Assembly: GCF_030445035.2 (NCBI RefSeq) | Contig: NC_080673.1 | Span: 190,383,216-190,447,215, forward strand | Length of the DNA: 64,000 bases | Reading direction: 5' to 3' | Source of the DNA: Dasypus novemcinctus | Lineage: Eukaryota > Chordata > Mammalia > Cingulata > Dasypodidae | Part shown: piece by piece, positions 32,516 to 44,269 of the stretch | Numbering within the stretch: position 1 is the stretch's first letter | Layout: every line of letters starts with the position of its first letter | Notes under the pieces: generated by a model | Databases searched by the model: none | What the model saw: only the letters and a program-made list of their open reading frames with translations | What the model was told of the DNA's origin: nothing | Program-made: the position numbers and the translations under genes

Positions 32516-32799
32516 AGTGCCCAGTGAAATGAAAATAGTCCATGAATGTGGTTAAATGCTAATGTTTTTCTTGAAATCTTTTAGCCATCCTACAAGATCA
32601 TCTTAATGTGGCTCTCTAAAGGTTTTCAGCTGTTAGGGCAACAATTAGTGGAAAGTAAACTTTTGGAATATGGGAACATGTTATGCAGCTTATGAAAATA
32701 AAATTATCTATTCACAACAACAAAAGAATTTACTGGAAGCTAGTTATTAAACACTTTTATTAAGTATATTTTCAAACTTTGGGACTGGAGGAGACATTT

Positions 32800-32915
32800 T
32801 ACACTGTACAGACATTTTACATATAAAGAAAATGAACACCTGGAGTGGAGAACTGATTTGCCCAAGGTCTTTCAGCTGGGTGGTCCCATCATTGGATCTA
32901 GAGCTCACCATGACT
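32800..32915 (-). repeat. MIR fragment, antisense
   Basis: A GACATTTTACATATAAAGAAA segment followed by ACTGATTTGCCCAAGGTCTT and ATCTAGAGCTC follows the antisense MIR order but is short and decayed. Confidence 0.5.
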
Positions 32916-33049
32916 CCAAGCAAAACTTTCCGAGGCCAAAAAACAAGTTCCAATTGTAATAGAGAATAATAATGGAGGCACCCACCATTAAATATGACTT
33001 TGGCTTTAGTATGCTATGTGTGTGCATGGAGGAGACAGAATTTTCAAAT

Positions 33050-33240
33050 TGAGATTTAATTATGTGCCAAGAGCTTTGCTAGGCATTTTACATGGATTGT
33101 ACCATCTCCATAATGATCCTGTGAGTAGGTATTTTTATTACCACAATCATTTTATAAATGAGGAATCAGTCTCAGAGAGATTAGGTAACTTGTTTACAAC
33201 ATAGGTTGTAGCTGTGGAGAATTAATTTAAATCAAACAGT
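33050..33240 (-). repeat. MIR SINE, antisense
   Basis: Contains TATGTGCCAAGAGCTTTGCT, GCATTTTACATGGATTGTAC, ATGATCCTGTGAGTAGGTAT, TTTTATAAATGAGGAATCAG and AGATTAGGTAACTTG in antisense MIR order. Confidence 0.8.
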
Positions 33241-34058
33241 ATGATTCTGGAACCCACATTTTTTAATATCTATATTAAAATACATCCTAATAGGCAGTGA
33301 ACATTTCCTTTAGAGAGCTTACTATTGTCTGAGGTTCTTATTTGTTTTAATCACTTGGGGCAATGGACTAATCTAGTAAAGCGTTGTCCTAGATGGCGAC
33401 AGTTTTATTTTGTTCCTGAGAGAGGCAATGAAAATGTTCTACAATGTGGTTCCCTTCAAGTGTTTATGATTAAATACATTGGAGAAATGCTGTCCCAAAC
33501 CAAGCTAAACATGTTTTGTTGGTTTATTATAGTTTGCTTGTGGGATTCCTCACTAACCTAAGTATTCTAAAGACATGAATTTGGAAAAGGAGATTTAGTA
33601 TGTAATATTTTCTAAAATTTTTTCCATAGAACATTCCTTCTCCACACTTTAAAAAAACACCTATCAATATCTTTCTGAGTTACTGTTAATGGAATGAATT
33701 TTAGAAAATGAAATGCTGTCAGAATAACCACCTTCATTTTACACAATCCTGAAAAATAATATAAAAGACATGCAAATTGGATGCAAGGAAGGGAAGATAA
33801 CAAATGGTTTGGATCAGGAGGTACAACTGGTGATAGTAGATTTGTGATAACTAATTTCATGTGTCAAATTGGCTAGGTTATGGTGGCCAGTTTTTCAGTC
33901 AAATGAGCACTGACCTGATGGTTAGTGTGAGGGAATTTTGTAGATAGATCTAAATCATTAGTCTGTTAATTGCATATATGGCTGATTACATCTATAATCA
34001 ACAACAGGAATTTCCTTCAGCAAAAAAGGCATCTTCTCATCCAATAGCCAAAAAATAG
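33241..34058. other. No gene; possible old repeat at 33845-34056
   Basis: 33241-33844 shows nothing I can name. From 33845, TTTCATGTGTCAAATTGGCT and later GGCTGATTACATCTATAATC resemble a common ancient mammalian repeat whose family I cannot fix from memory. Confidence 0.35.
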
Positions 34059-34140
34059 CCAAATAAAATTAATAAAATAAAATAATAATAATAATAATAA
34101 ATAACATAAAATACAAGAATATAAAATAAAATAATTTTTA
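34059..34140. repeat. AT-rich microsatellite (AATAA / ATA)
   Basis: Interrupted AAATAAAATT and AATAATAATAAT repeats with no G and almost no C. It sits at the junction of the preceding repeat and L1 3' UTR sequence. Confidence 0.7.
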
Positions 34141-34490
34141 TTCATTGTGCCTTTCATCACCATAAGATATGTAATCTCTTAGGTACAGTGACAATTTCTT
34201 TCGTATGTTCCTGCAGTGTCTTTTATTTTTTTTCCGTTATCTTCAAAGCAGGTTTACATTACAGAAAAGTCACATAGAAAATATGGGGGATTCCCAGATA
34301 CCCAATGCCCTCCTCCTCTCTCACTCTCCCTATTAATAACATTTTACATGTGGGTGGTACATTTGTTACAAATGATGTACAAATATTGAAGCATTGCTAC
34401 TAAACATAGGCAATGATTTACATTCTGATTTACATTTTGTACCATACATTCTTACAGGTTTTGACACATATATAACAGCTTGTTTTGGGG
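34141..34490 (-). mobile_element. L1 3' UTR fragment, antisense
   Basis: Homologous by eye to 52740-53060: both have GCCTTTCATCAC, CAGTGTCT, a T-rich run, ACATTACAGAAAAGTCACAT-like sequence, a CCCAGATACCCAA-type block and a TTACATGTGG(G/A)TG area. It is non-coding 3' UTR of an old L1 subfamily. Confidence 0.6.
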
Positions 34491-35379
34491 AAGGTTTTTG
34501 ATCACAGAAGGTTACAACTATGACAGGGGAGGATCACTGGTGTGGGTGTCAGTGATGGGTGATGGGGAGGATGTGTGGGAGAGGTGCACCTAGGGTGTTC
34601 CTCTAAGGTAAAAGAATACGCTCGAGTGTTCATGGGGAGTAATTAATAGGGAATCTGCCATTTCCTTTATTAATGTAGTTATCATAGTTTGATTTCCTAG
34701 TGAGTTCTCAGGGACCAACACCTGCGAGGGTGAGAGATGCAGGGTTGGGCTGAGGAAGAAGTTGAATTACAATGCAGTTGAGCTGGGATCACCTTCAGTA
34801 TTGTCCTCCCTTGAGAAAAAGGGGTTGGGGATTTTCTACCCACGCTCTAATCAAATAGTCATTGGATGTGGTGGAGGGGGAGGGACACACTTTGGCTCCC
34901 TTTGGCAGAAGGCAATTACCATAGGGGAACTCAACTGTGTTCCCTTTGGCACCACCACATAACCATCTGTGGAATGAGAACTTAAACCACAGGGGGCTTC
35001 TGGGTGGAATATTTTATACTAATCCTCTCTTTCCATAATGGGTTTAAGTCTACTTACTAGAAGATACAGGCAACAAAATTAAGGAATATAACTAGAAAAT
35101 GAAAAATCAGGTCTAAAAATAATGCTTATGCAATTGTGCCAATATTTGTACACATCTATGCAATTGAAGAACATGGCTCTGATCTTCCTGGTGGTCAGGA
35201 TAAAAAGGGAAACATGGTTAAATCATATATTTCTTCTAATCAGACGTTAAGAAGCAAATTAACTGTGCAGAGGAAGCAAAGCTTTTTCTAGTATGAATTA
35301 TATAAGTTACACATGAACCTTATAAGATGGAACTGAGTGGAATAAAGAAATTATATCCTCAATAGCTTTTTCTTTACTC
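34491..35379. other. Unclassified sequence, no gene seen
   Basis: 34491-34980 is GC-richer than its surroundings (for example GGGGAGGATCACTGGTGTGG) and could be an unrecognised repeat. 34981-35379 is AT-rich with nothing recognisable. Confidence 0.35.
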
Positions 35380-35387
35380 CGATACGA

Positions 35388-35868
35388 TGTTGGGAGCGAT
35401 AAAAATAGAATATATGCCGAACTCAGCGAGAGTCAGCAGCACGGCTGTCAGAGAGGAGCCAACTCTTTCATTTGAGCAAACTATTAATTAACTCCTCACA
35501 ATATGTCGGGTCCCACAACATGGCAGAATCCAAATCTGCCCTGTCACTTCCTTGTTCTTCTTCCCCTTCAGGCCTTTGTTCTCCGTCTTCCCGCCACTGC
35601 CCAAACTGATAAGGCAGTACGCAGGCGCGAGGCGGGGAAACTGAAACCCATCCTACACGTCAGTAGCAAAAATAACCAATCCCTAGCTTCCACCTCCACT
35701 TATTACCCCTCCCCTTCCCAAGAGTATATATGCTTTGTTCCCCTTAATAAAATTTGCAGCTTGATCCTCACCCTGTCTCGCTGTCATTCCTCGCGTCTCC
35801 TGTCTCACCATTCTCCTCCACGCAACCACGAGCCCCCGTCTACTGCCCCGCTGGCCGGGGCATTCACA
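35388..35868 (+). mobile_element. Solo LTR, class II type, with 6-bp target duplication
   Basis: Starts TGTTGGGAGCG, ends GGCATTCACA, 481 bp, and is CpG-rich compared with all its neighbours. TATATA lies at 35725-35730 and AATAAA at 35746-35751. CGATAC flanks it at 35380-35385 and 35869-35874; two extra bases (GA) lie between the left copy and the TG. A 6-bp duplication and the short TATA-polyA distance fit betaretroviral (class II) LTRs. Low CpG decay suggests a fairly recent insertion. Confidence 0.82.
35725..35751 (+). promoter_or_regulatory. TATA box and AATAAA of the class II LTR
   Basis: TATATA (35725-35730) and AATAAA (35746-35751) are only about 20 bases apart, so the polyA signal lies near the expected start of transcription, as in class II LTRs where it is upstream of or within a short R. 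Confidence 0.55.
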
Positions 35869-35874
35869 CGATAC

Positions 35875-37402
35875 AATAGTACATTTTATGTAGCTGATTC
35901 TTATAAATATTGGGGAATAATGTGTGGAATAAAGGATGGAATTCAGTGAACGTTTTCTTTCTTCTAAGGGATCAGATAATTTGGCCCCATATGCAGAGTT
36001 CTGGTGCTGAACTTAAGTTCTAAGACTAGATATTAGAATATATGGAGGAATTCCTCCACCTCATGACCTTTGGAAAGTTATTGCTAAATAAATTTTCCTC
36101 TAGAAAAAACAGTTCCACATGAGCAGGTGCTTAACCTTTTTAATCCTGTACCCCCATTCCTAGAACAGCAGCTAATCCATAGTCAGTTCTCAACTATTTG
36201 TTCAGAGAATAAGCAACATGATTTCTCTGAGACTGGTGAACAGTTGTATGTGTGTGCGTATGAGCAAGTGAGAATGAATGAAATTGTATGGCTACTTTCA
36301 ATACACATTGGAATCTAGAGAAGAAGAAAAAGAGTAATGGGAAATAATTTTAGACAGAAGCCTTTGAAAAGTAGTCAAAGAGGTTTAGACTTGGAGACAT
36401 AAGAAAGAGGGAGCTAATGAAGTTTCTAAGCAGGATAAAAGCATTGTCTAAAAGTATCTTGGCAGTGGAAAAGTGAAAAGTTTTTCCATCAAACAAGCAT
36501 TTTCCAAAAAGAATTGTTTAATTTAATTCAACAACATTTTATTTTTATACTAACTTTAGTCAAACCAGTTGTTCTTAATTTAGACATAATTTCAGGAAGC
36601 TTTTTTTGCTAATTAAAAAAAAATTGATTTGGAAACAAGAATACAAAAAAAAAAAAACACAAAAAACACAAACAGAAAAAGATATATCAAATTGCTCCCA
36701 GAAGAATTTATTGCAGCAATTATTTTTCCAAATCTTTCCTCTGTGTTTTGTATAGTTGAGCTCACACTATAGAGCTGTTTTGTTAACTCAATTTTTACTT
36801 AAATTGTAAGTGTATTTTTCATGTTATTGAAAATTCCTCAGAAACTTACTTTTAATAATTATGTAATATCACATATGAATAATGCATAATATACTTAAGC
36901 TTTCCTCTATTTTGGGACATTTCAATTTTTTGAATTTTCTTACTTTAATAATTAATGCTTCAATAAGCATCTCATGCATAAATTTTTGTTGATAGTTCAT
37001 ATTATTTCCATAACAAAATATTTCTAGGAAAGGAACTAGGTAAAAATATTAATATTCTACTATGTATTTCCAATTTGTTTCATTGAAAGATTGGATCAAT
37101 TTACACTCCCTCCATGAATATATGAATGTAACAATCTTCTCTGTACTCATCAGCATAAGGTATTTCTGTTAAAAAGAAAAAATACTACTGATTTGACAGG
37201 AAAGAAATTATTTCATCATGGTTTTAACTTAAAATTCTTTCATTTCCAATGCATTTGGCCATTTTACTCAAATAGTTATCATTTATATTTTCACTATGTA
37301 AATTTTCTTTTCTCATCACTTTGCTCTCTTACCACAAGTTTCCCATGTACTTTGTGTTGTTTTAGGTCTTATATGACTTTATATATAATAAAGTAATTAT
37401 AC
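35875..37402. other. AT-rich DNA, no gene seen
   Basis: Contains a poly-A/ACA-rich patch at about 36640-36675. No coding domain or named repeat is recognised. Confidence 0.4.
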
Positions 37403-37813
37403 TGGGTTGAAGAGTTTTCCCCCCAAATTTCTGTTCACCTGGAACCTCAAAATATGACCTTATCAAAACGTGAATCTTTGCAGAAGCAATTAGTTAAAAT
37501 GAGGTGTTGCTAGATTAAAGGGTATGTATAAGAAGTGCATGTATAAGAAGAGAAAACAGAAACACATAGGAGAAAACACTATCTGACAATGTAGGCAGAG
37601 ATCAGTGTGAAGTTAAAGAACAGTAAGTGTTGCCAGCAACCACCAGAAGCTAGGAAGAGACAAAGAAGGATACTCCACTAGAGCCTTTGGAGAAAGCCTT
37701 TGACAACACCTTGATTTTGTACTTCTAGCCCTCAGGAGTATAGGGACAATTTTCTGCTGTTTTAACTACTCAAGTTGTGGTGTATTTTATGGCAGCCCTA
37801 GAAAAGTCACTCA
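37403..37813 (+). mobile_element. 5' LTR of the MaLR element
   Basis: Begins TGGGTTGAAGAG and ends GAAAAGTCACTCA. It contains a short internal duplication (GTATAAGAAG at about 37525 and 37542). It is more diverged than its partner. Confidence 0.65.
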
Positions 37814-38961
37814 TTTTTGGGTACTGAGAAGTAGGGTGCTGCTGTTAACAAATACTAAAAATGTGGAATTGAGTAATGGGTAAAGACTGGAAGAATTTTG
37901 AGGATCTAGAAACAGCCTAGATTGCCTTGAAGAGACTATTGTGGCGATATGGAGAGATGGAAGTTAAAGGTGCTTCTAGTGAGGTCTCAGACAGAGAGGA
38001 GGAATATATAATTATTAGAAACTGGAGGAAAGGTGATTCTTATTATAAAGTGACATATAATTTGTATAATTTGGCTGAATTATATGCTACAGTTGGGTGA
38101 ACAGTAGAATTTACAAGCAACAACTTGGATGTTTAGCTGGGAATATTTTCAAAGTTTGGAAGGTGTAGCCTGGTGTCTCCTAACTGCTAATGTGAATGTG
38201 AGAAGAAACACACAAACGGAGGAAGGAATTTCTTTGCAAAGAGAAAGCAGCACTTGATAATTTAGAACGTTTTCAGCCTATTCAAATAGCATATTCTGGA
38301 GACAGGGCAAAGGGTGTAACTGGACAAATTCTAGCTGGAGAGATCAGATGTTGCCACCTAGATTGAAAGAAATGAAGACAGAGACGGGATGCAAAGAATG
38401 AAGGATGATTCCGAGAGCAGAACCACTTCTGGCAAAGGTCAGGGAAGGTCGGGTCGCCACTGCCCTGGAACTCTGGGACAGCAAGGCCACTACCATGGAG
38501 GGCCAAGAAGACCAGGCAGACCATGGAGCCACAGAGGATTATTCTCAGGTTTGGATACCTAATGGAATTTGCCCTGTTGGTTTACAGACTTGCTTTAGAA
38601 CAGGAACCCATTCGCATTCATTTATTCCTTCCATTTTCTCCCTTTCAGAATTTGAGAATCTATCCTATGCCTCTTCAACTATTGAATTTTAGATTTTATT
38701 GTATTGTTTTCTAGTTTCACGGGTTCAATGATGGAGCAGAATATTGCCCCACGATGGGCTATATACCCAGAGTCTCAGCAATATCTGGTATAGATGATAA
38801 GTTTTGATGCTTTAAGACTTAATAGTTAGATGAGATTTAGGACTTGTAGTAGATTCAGGAATGGTTTAAGGCTCTGGGAGATGTTGGGATGGGGTGAATA
38901 TACTTTTCATGTGGTTCAGAAATGAATTTTGGAGGGGGGGTGGATAGAGGGAGGACTGTAC

Positions 38962-39402
38962 TGAATTGAACAGTGTTCCCTAAAAATCCATGTCCACCTG
39001 GAAGCTCAGAATGTGACCCTATTTGGAAATAGAGTCTTTGCAGAAAGAATTAGTTAAGATGAGGTCATATTGGATGAGGGTGCCTCCTGATGTAATGATT
39101 GATGTCCTTACAAGAAGAGAAAACAGAGACAGAGACAGGCCCCGAAAGAAAAACGCCACGTCAAGTCGGAGACAGACTGGAGTGGTGCATCTACAAGCCA
39201 AGGAGGAAGGATCGCCAGCCGCCAGCAGAAGCTAGGAGAGGGACATGGAACAGATTCTCCCTCAGAGACTGCAAAGGAGCTAGTTCTGCCGACACCTTGA
39301 TGTCAGGCTTCTAGTTTGCACAATGTTGAAAGAATAAACCTCTGGTGTTTTAAGTCCTCCAGTTTAGAGTAATTTGTAACCAAGCCCTAAGAAAGTAATA
39401 CA
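38962..39402 (+). mobile_element. 3' LTR of the MaLR element
   Basis: Begins TGAATTGAACAG and ends AAAGTAATACA, with an AATAAA near 39332. It contains several CpGs in its centre (CGCCACGTCAAGTCGG), which is unusual for such an old family. Confidence 0.7.
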
Positions 39403-40125
39403 ATTAATCCATTGTATGTTTGATTTGTTGGATATAAATAGGAGAATAGAGAAAAGTATTTACTTTTCATGTATTCATTTTCTTTTTGTGATTTTTTCCA
39501 TTCTCTTTAAAGTGAAGATACCCATTTATTCCTAGTTTTCACAAAGCCTCCTTTTATTTTTCATGTATGCTTTAAAATCTAAACTGTAATATGTAACTCT
39601 TTAATCCGTTTGGAAGTTTTGTTTCGTTCTGCTTTGTTTTTGGTATATGGGGTGAAATGATATGCTAGTTAGGGATCTTGAATGAAAACCAAAGAAAAAA
39701 GTCAGCTGCCCCTGCCACCATTCCTGCCAAGACTGAGTACAAGCAGCATCTACTTCTTCACTTTTTAACTTATGACTCAAGACTTTTTGAGTTGGTAAGC
39801 CTAATTTTTGAAACCCAGGTCCCATGTTTTGATCTACGTCTAACTGAGGCTGGGAGACAGTTCCAAATTCTGGCCTTGGAGAGGCAGAACTTATAACAGG
39901 AAATTCTCCAAACATTGGACGGGTATTCAAAAGATGTTGAATTGCTAAAAAGAATGGCAATTGTTCTCTATAGCTAATAATATAAATTGAGCATTGTTTC
40001 AAATAGCTTGCCTATTCTGCCAATATAATTTATTAAATGATCACTTATTGCTCCACAGATATATTCTACATTCTGTATGATATATTCAATGTTTACATGT
40101 ATTTGAGTATGTTTCTGGTTTAGGC
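39403..40125. other. No gene seen
   Basis: Single-copy-like. The 133-codon - strand frame at 39601-40002 has no recognisable domain. Confidence 0.4.
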
Positions 40126-40129
40126 ATAA

Positions 40130-40850
40130 CATTTGTAAATTAATTTCTAGTTACAGATACTCTTTACCCACGAAGCAAAAATTCCCTCTTCCTCCTTCCC
40201 TCTGCCCCCCGGAAACCTTCAGTTTTCTTTCTGTCTTTGTGAATTTGCTATTACTAGATATCTCTTATAGTGAGATCATATGATATTTGTCCTTATGTGC
40301 CTTGCTTATTTCACACAAAATAATGTTTTCAAGGTTCTATCATGTTGTAGCATGTCTCAGAACGTCTCCTTCTTATAGTTGAATAATATTCAATTGCACA
40401 TATATAGCACATTTTGTTTATCCATTCATTTGTTGATAGTTTAGGTTGCTTCTAGCTTTTGGCTATAGTGAAAAATGCTACTAACATTGGTGTACAAATA
40501 TCTGTTTGAGACCTTGTTTTCATCTTCTTTATGTGGAATTGCAGGATTATATGGTAATTCTATATTTAACTTTTGACCAACTATCATACTGCTTTCCACT
40601 GTGGCTCTCTACAGTGGAATCTCCACCAGCAATACACTAGAGTTCCAAATTCTCCACATCCTTTCCAACACTTGTCCCCCTTCCTTTTTTTTTTTAGTAA
40701 TAGTCTTCCTTGTGGATGTGAAGTGTTATCTCATTGTGGTTTTGATTTGCATTTCGTTAATGGCTAATGAAATACAGAGCAAGTTTTCACATGCTTCTTG
40801 CCCATTTGTATATTCTCTTTAAAAGATGACTGTTCCAGTCCTTTGGAGGC
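40130..40850 (-). mobile_element. Old L1 (L1M-type) 3' region, antisense
   Basis: Antisense ORF2 C-terminal sequence (ATTTTGTTTATCCATTCATT, AATTGCAGGATTATATGGTA, TTTCCAACACTTGT, TGTGGTTTTGATTTGCATTT) with upstream 3' UTR. It is more diverged than the 15-kb and 54-kb copies. Confidence 0.8.
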
Positions 40851-40870
40851 ACAATTTTTAATAGTTCTAC

Positions 40871-41345
40871 TATAGCAGTTTGATGTTATTGATGAATTCC
40901 AAAAATAGTTATTGGATTATATTTGTAAACTGGTCCATCAGAGGTATCACTTTTAACTGATTACATTATGATTAGGGCTTTGGGCTATGTCAGTAGGACT
41001 TTGAGTTCCCACCCCTTGGTGGGCAGGGACTCACTGAGAAAGGACATGGCAAAGGACAGAGTTGGGAGTTTTGAGCTGGAGCCCGGGAAGTAAGCTCACA
41101 GAGAAGCAGAGCAGCTGAGCCCAGAGAGATACAAGTCCCAGGAAGAGAGGAACCCAGGAAGCCTGAACTCCTGGCAGATGTTGGCAGCCATCTTGCTCCA
41201 ACATGTGGCAACAGACTTTGGTGAAGGAAGTAACTTAAGCTTTATAGCCTGGTAACTGTACGCTTCAACCCCAAATAAATACCTTTAATAAAAGCCAACA
41301 GATTTCTGGTATTTTGCATCAGCACCCCTTTGGCTAACTAATACA
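40871..41345 (+). mobile_element. ERVL/MaLR-type LTR
   Basis: Begins TATAGCAGTTTGATGTTATT (TG decayed to TA) and ends TGGCTAACTAATACA, with two polyA signals (CAAATAAATACC and TAATAAAAGCC) near 41273-41292. Flanks TCTAC and ACTAC are compatible with a 5-bp duplication. It carries no internal sequence, so it is a solo LTR. Confidence 0.65.
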
Positions 41346-43084
41346 ACTACCTTAAGCATTTGGGAAGTTTAAGATGTTAAAGCCTGTTTGTGGTTCTTTA
41401 TATATTACAACTATAGAAACTGTCATTTGTATGACTGCTAGAATTTAAAGGAGTATCTCCTCCATTCTTTTCTTAAACATCTCTTAATCCTCAAGTAATT
41501 AAAGCTAATTATAAACTCTAAATATCATGCTCTTAACTATTGATGTTATCTCCACTTTACAAATGATGAAAGTGAAAAAACCTTATATGATCAATATTTT
41601 AGATACATTAACTAATGAACACAGATAGAAATCTTTCAGTCTCTATTTTCCAACACTCAAGGCAACTAACTGTGTATGACTTTGGTAATAACACTTTCTC
41701 CCTAGGCAGTTTAAATTCCAGTCATTCAGGATGTATCATAATCATCCTCATGATTACAAAATCACTTAGCACATTGCTCCAGTTTTTACCCAGATCCCAG
41801 AATTAGAAAACCAAACAAAATCGTCAGCCCTCAAGAACTTAACCAAGTATTTTTTGTAATGTTGTTTTATTTATTTCTTATTTAGCTGTGGGAATATAAT
41901 AGACCCAACATGTAAGTTCCCTTATGGTTCCAATTACAAAAGTTATGGTAAAAAAGAGAGATCAAGGCAGAAATGAGAGATTTCACAGTCTCTGAAGTTT
42001 TGAATGCAGCACATTAAAAGACTACTTTTTTTTTAAGATGGGGAATACAGGCTATCTTGACCTACCAACTATGGGAAATATTTTCTATATATAGTATGCT
42101 TAAGAGCAGGAAGCATCTGAAGCTCTTTTCAACCCTAAAGAAAAGGTATTATTATTATCCCCATTTTCAAAGATGAGGAAATGTATGAAGTTTTTCCCAA
42201 CCCAGATGCCCAGCTTCAAAGTCCTTGCTTTTCCCACCACTGCAGCTGAGTGGTCAAAAAGGCAAATGTTTAACCTTCCCTCATCTCACATTTCTCCCCT
42301 CAAATCCTTGGTTCTTATTGAGGGACTCCCTTTGGCATCAATGTAAGAGACAGATTTCTTTGCAAGGTTTCTGGGACCAAAAAACCCTGGGTTTTCCAAC
42401 TCTATCTTAGCGCTGCAATATGAAGTTCCATTTTTTTGATAAGAGTATTAGAAATGTCCATGCCATTAATTTACAAGTTTATTAGAAATGTAGGATGTAG
42501 TCAGAAAGAAGAAAACAGCAAAAATATTCTCTGAATTCCTATAATTTCTCATATACCACTTCCTAAAATGTATTAAACACTTTTAAATATAAAAATATAA
42601 ATTAAAATGACAATTTTTGCAATGAGTCATTGGTTACAATTGTGTTCACTAGAATGTTTATTGATGCTCTGGCTGTTTCATTCCAAGCCATAAATGACAA
42701 TTCACATGCACCAGGTCAGAGCAACACTTGAGTGGCCAAGCAGTAGCCAGTAGGGCAAGTAGCAAGTTTTTCTTTGGTCTGATATCATAGGACTAAAATC
42801 TAGAAATTGATATGATGGGGAAAGTCATTGGTATACCAGTGGTCACAGCCTTTATCTTGCTCCACCCATATAACTTCTTTTCTCCCTATGGATGGCAGTA
42901 CCATTTTGGGTGATCCAGGCGGCGAAGGCGAATTGGGTGATGTTTGTGGAAAGATACAGTAGAAGAAAGAGAAAGGTCCTTTGGAATGGAAGTTAACAAA
43001 TCCTAGGAATTTGTGAATGCAGGAGAATAGGAGAGAAAGATTTTCAAATTGTTGCCTTAAAGTGCATGTATCCCCTTGTTTTTT
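41346..43084. other. No gene; small MIR-like fragment
   Basis: 42130-42190 (TATTATTATCCCCATTTTCA, then ATGAGGAAATG) is an antisense MIR core fragment. The rest shows nothing I can name. Confidence 0.4.
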
Positions 43085-43458
43085 TTTTTTATTTTTTCAC
43101 CCCTTTTAAAAAATATTTACTCATTCACATACACCCTCGTTATTTACACTTGCTATGTCCATCCACTGTATGCTTGTCTTCGCTTTAGGAGGCACCAGGA
43201 ACCAAACCTGTGACCTCCCATGTGGGAAAGAGGCATTCAATCACTTGAGCCACCTCTGCTCCTTGCTTTGTTGTGTCTCTCATTGTGTTTCCTCTTTGTG
43301 TCTCCTTATTGCCTCATATTGTTGTATCAGCTGGTCATGCCAGCCCATTGTGCCAGCTCACTGTCTTGCTCATCTTCTCCAGGAGGCACTGGGAACCAAA
43401 CCCAGGACCTCTCATGTTGTAGGTGGGAGCCTAATCGATTGAGCCACATCCATTTCCA
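43085..43458 (-). repeat. Dimeric tRNA-derived SINE (older DAS subfamily)
   Basis: Two tRNA-like units lie in tandem on the - strand, each with a B-box-like GGTTTGGTTCC / GGTTTGGTTCCC segment and a GCTCAA(G/T) A-box-like part (centred near 43215 and 43410). They are joined by a T/C-rich linker and followed by a long A-rich tail (T-run at 43079-43093). The same dimer arrangement occurs at 61.1 kb. Confidence 0.75.
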
Positions 43459-43628
43459 CCCTTAATTGACATCTAAGAATCAAGATTGAAATTTCTGGTT
43501 TGGCTAAGGTATTTTATATAATGATACCACTTTGGGCATGGACAGAGTGGTTAGGATTATGGCTTTGTAAACACAAAAGGTAATTTTGTGTAAGCCCATT
43601 CCTGCTGGATTAGATATTTATGTATTTT

Positions 43629-43748
43629 TTTTTTTAAAGATTTATTTTTATTTATTTAATTCCCCTCCCCTCCCCCGGTTGTCTGTTTTGTGTGTCTTTT
43701 TGCTGCGTCTTGTTTCTTTGTCCACTTCTGTTGTCGTCAGCGGCACGG
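43629..43748 (-). repeat. DAS SINE, 3' half with A-tail
   Basis: On the - strand this is the SINE 3' half from GTGCCGCTGACGACAACAGA to the AAATAAA-CTTTAAAA tail. It stops abruptly at 43748, where the next DAS bases seen in other copies are replaced by unrelated sequence. The missing 5' half is at 44043-44269 on the other strand. Confidence 0.9.
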
Positions 43749-44269
43749 CCTCTAAACTAAGTACATTTGGGGGAGATATAGGAAAGGCTTTAAAAGGAAT
43801 ACAATACAGTAAATCACTTGCTGACATTAAATAACACCGTGTTAGGCATTTTTCAGCTTTAGAATTTCTGCTTAAGTCAACAGCTCATGAAGGTAACAAC
43901 GGTGACAATAGCAAACTTGCAGATAGGAACCTGTGATTTTTTAAAAATTAAAAAATATATTATATATATAATTTAAAGTACTTTTCATGTTTTTTTGGTA
44001 ATTCATCGTTGTTGTTTTTTTTCTCAAAATACATAAATATCTGGGAAACGGACTTTGGCCCAGTGGTTAGGGCGTCCGTCTACCACATGGGAGGTCCGCG
44101 GTTCAAGCCCCGGGCCTCCTTGACCCGTGTGCAGCTGGCCCATGCGCAGTGCTGATGCGCGCAAGGAGTGCCCTGCCACACAGGGGTGTCCCCCGCGTAG
44201 GGGAGCCCCACGCGCAAGGAGTGCACCCATAAGGAGAGCCGCCCAGCGCGAAGGAGGGAGCAGCCTGCC
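43749..44269. other. Micro-inverted segment (about 520 bp)
   Basis: The segment contains about 290 bp of flanking DNA followed by the 5' half of the SINE, turned round relative to its 3' half. The SINE target duplication is AGATATTTATGTATTTT at 43612-43628 and its exact reverse complement at 44026-44042, which direct insertion cannot give. About 25 bp of SINE body (between the CAGCCTGCC and GTGCCGCTG blocks of other copies) is lost at the breakpoint. Confidence 0.88.
44043..44269 (+). repeat. DAS SINE, 5' half
   Basis: Starts GGGAAACGGACTTTGGCCCA with A box (TGGTTAGGGC) and B box (GGTTCAAGCCCC), runs through the CpG-rich body and ends at CAGCCTGCC with no tail. It is the counterpart of 43629-43748 and is little decayed. 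Confidence 0.9.

Larger units (their letters stand above)
37403..39402 (+). mobile_element. Complete MaLR (ERVL-MaLR) element: LTR, internal, LTR
   Basis: Two LTRs in the same orientation (37403-37813 and 38962-39402) share the TTGAA(G/C)AGTTTTCC-type start, the CTTTGCAGAA(G/A)(C/G)AATTAGTTAA block, CCAGAAGCTAGGA/GCAGAAGCTAGGA, and a GTCA/GTAA end. The 1.15-kb interior carries MaLR internal landmarks: a CCAAGAAGACCAGGCAGACC block, ACAGACTTGCTTTAGAACAG and a G-rich purine tract just before the second LTR (38928-38955). No open gag or pol remains. Such elements are non-autonomous relatives of ERVL. Confidence 0.72.

Noticed and set aside
44043-44120. A tRNA gene (A and B boxes present)
   Set aside because: It continues into the SINE body and occurs in several copies; the tRNA-like fold is not maintained.
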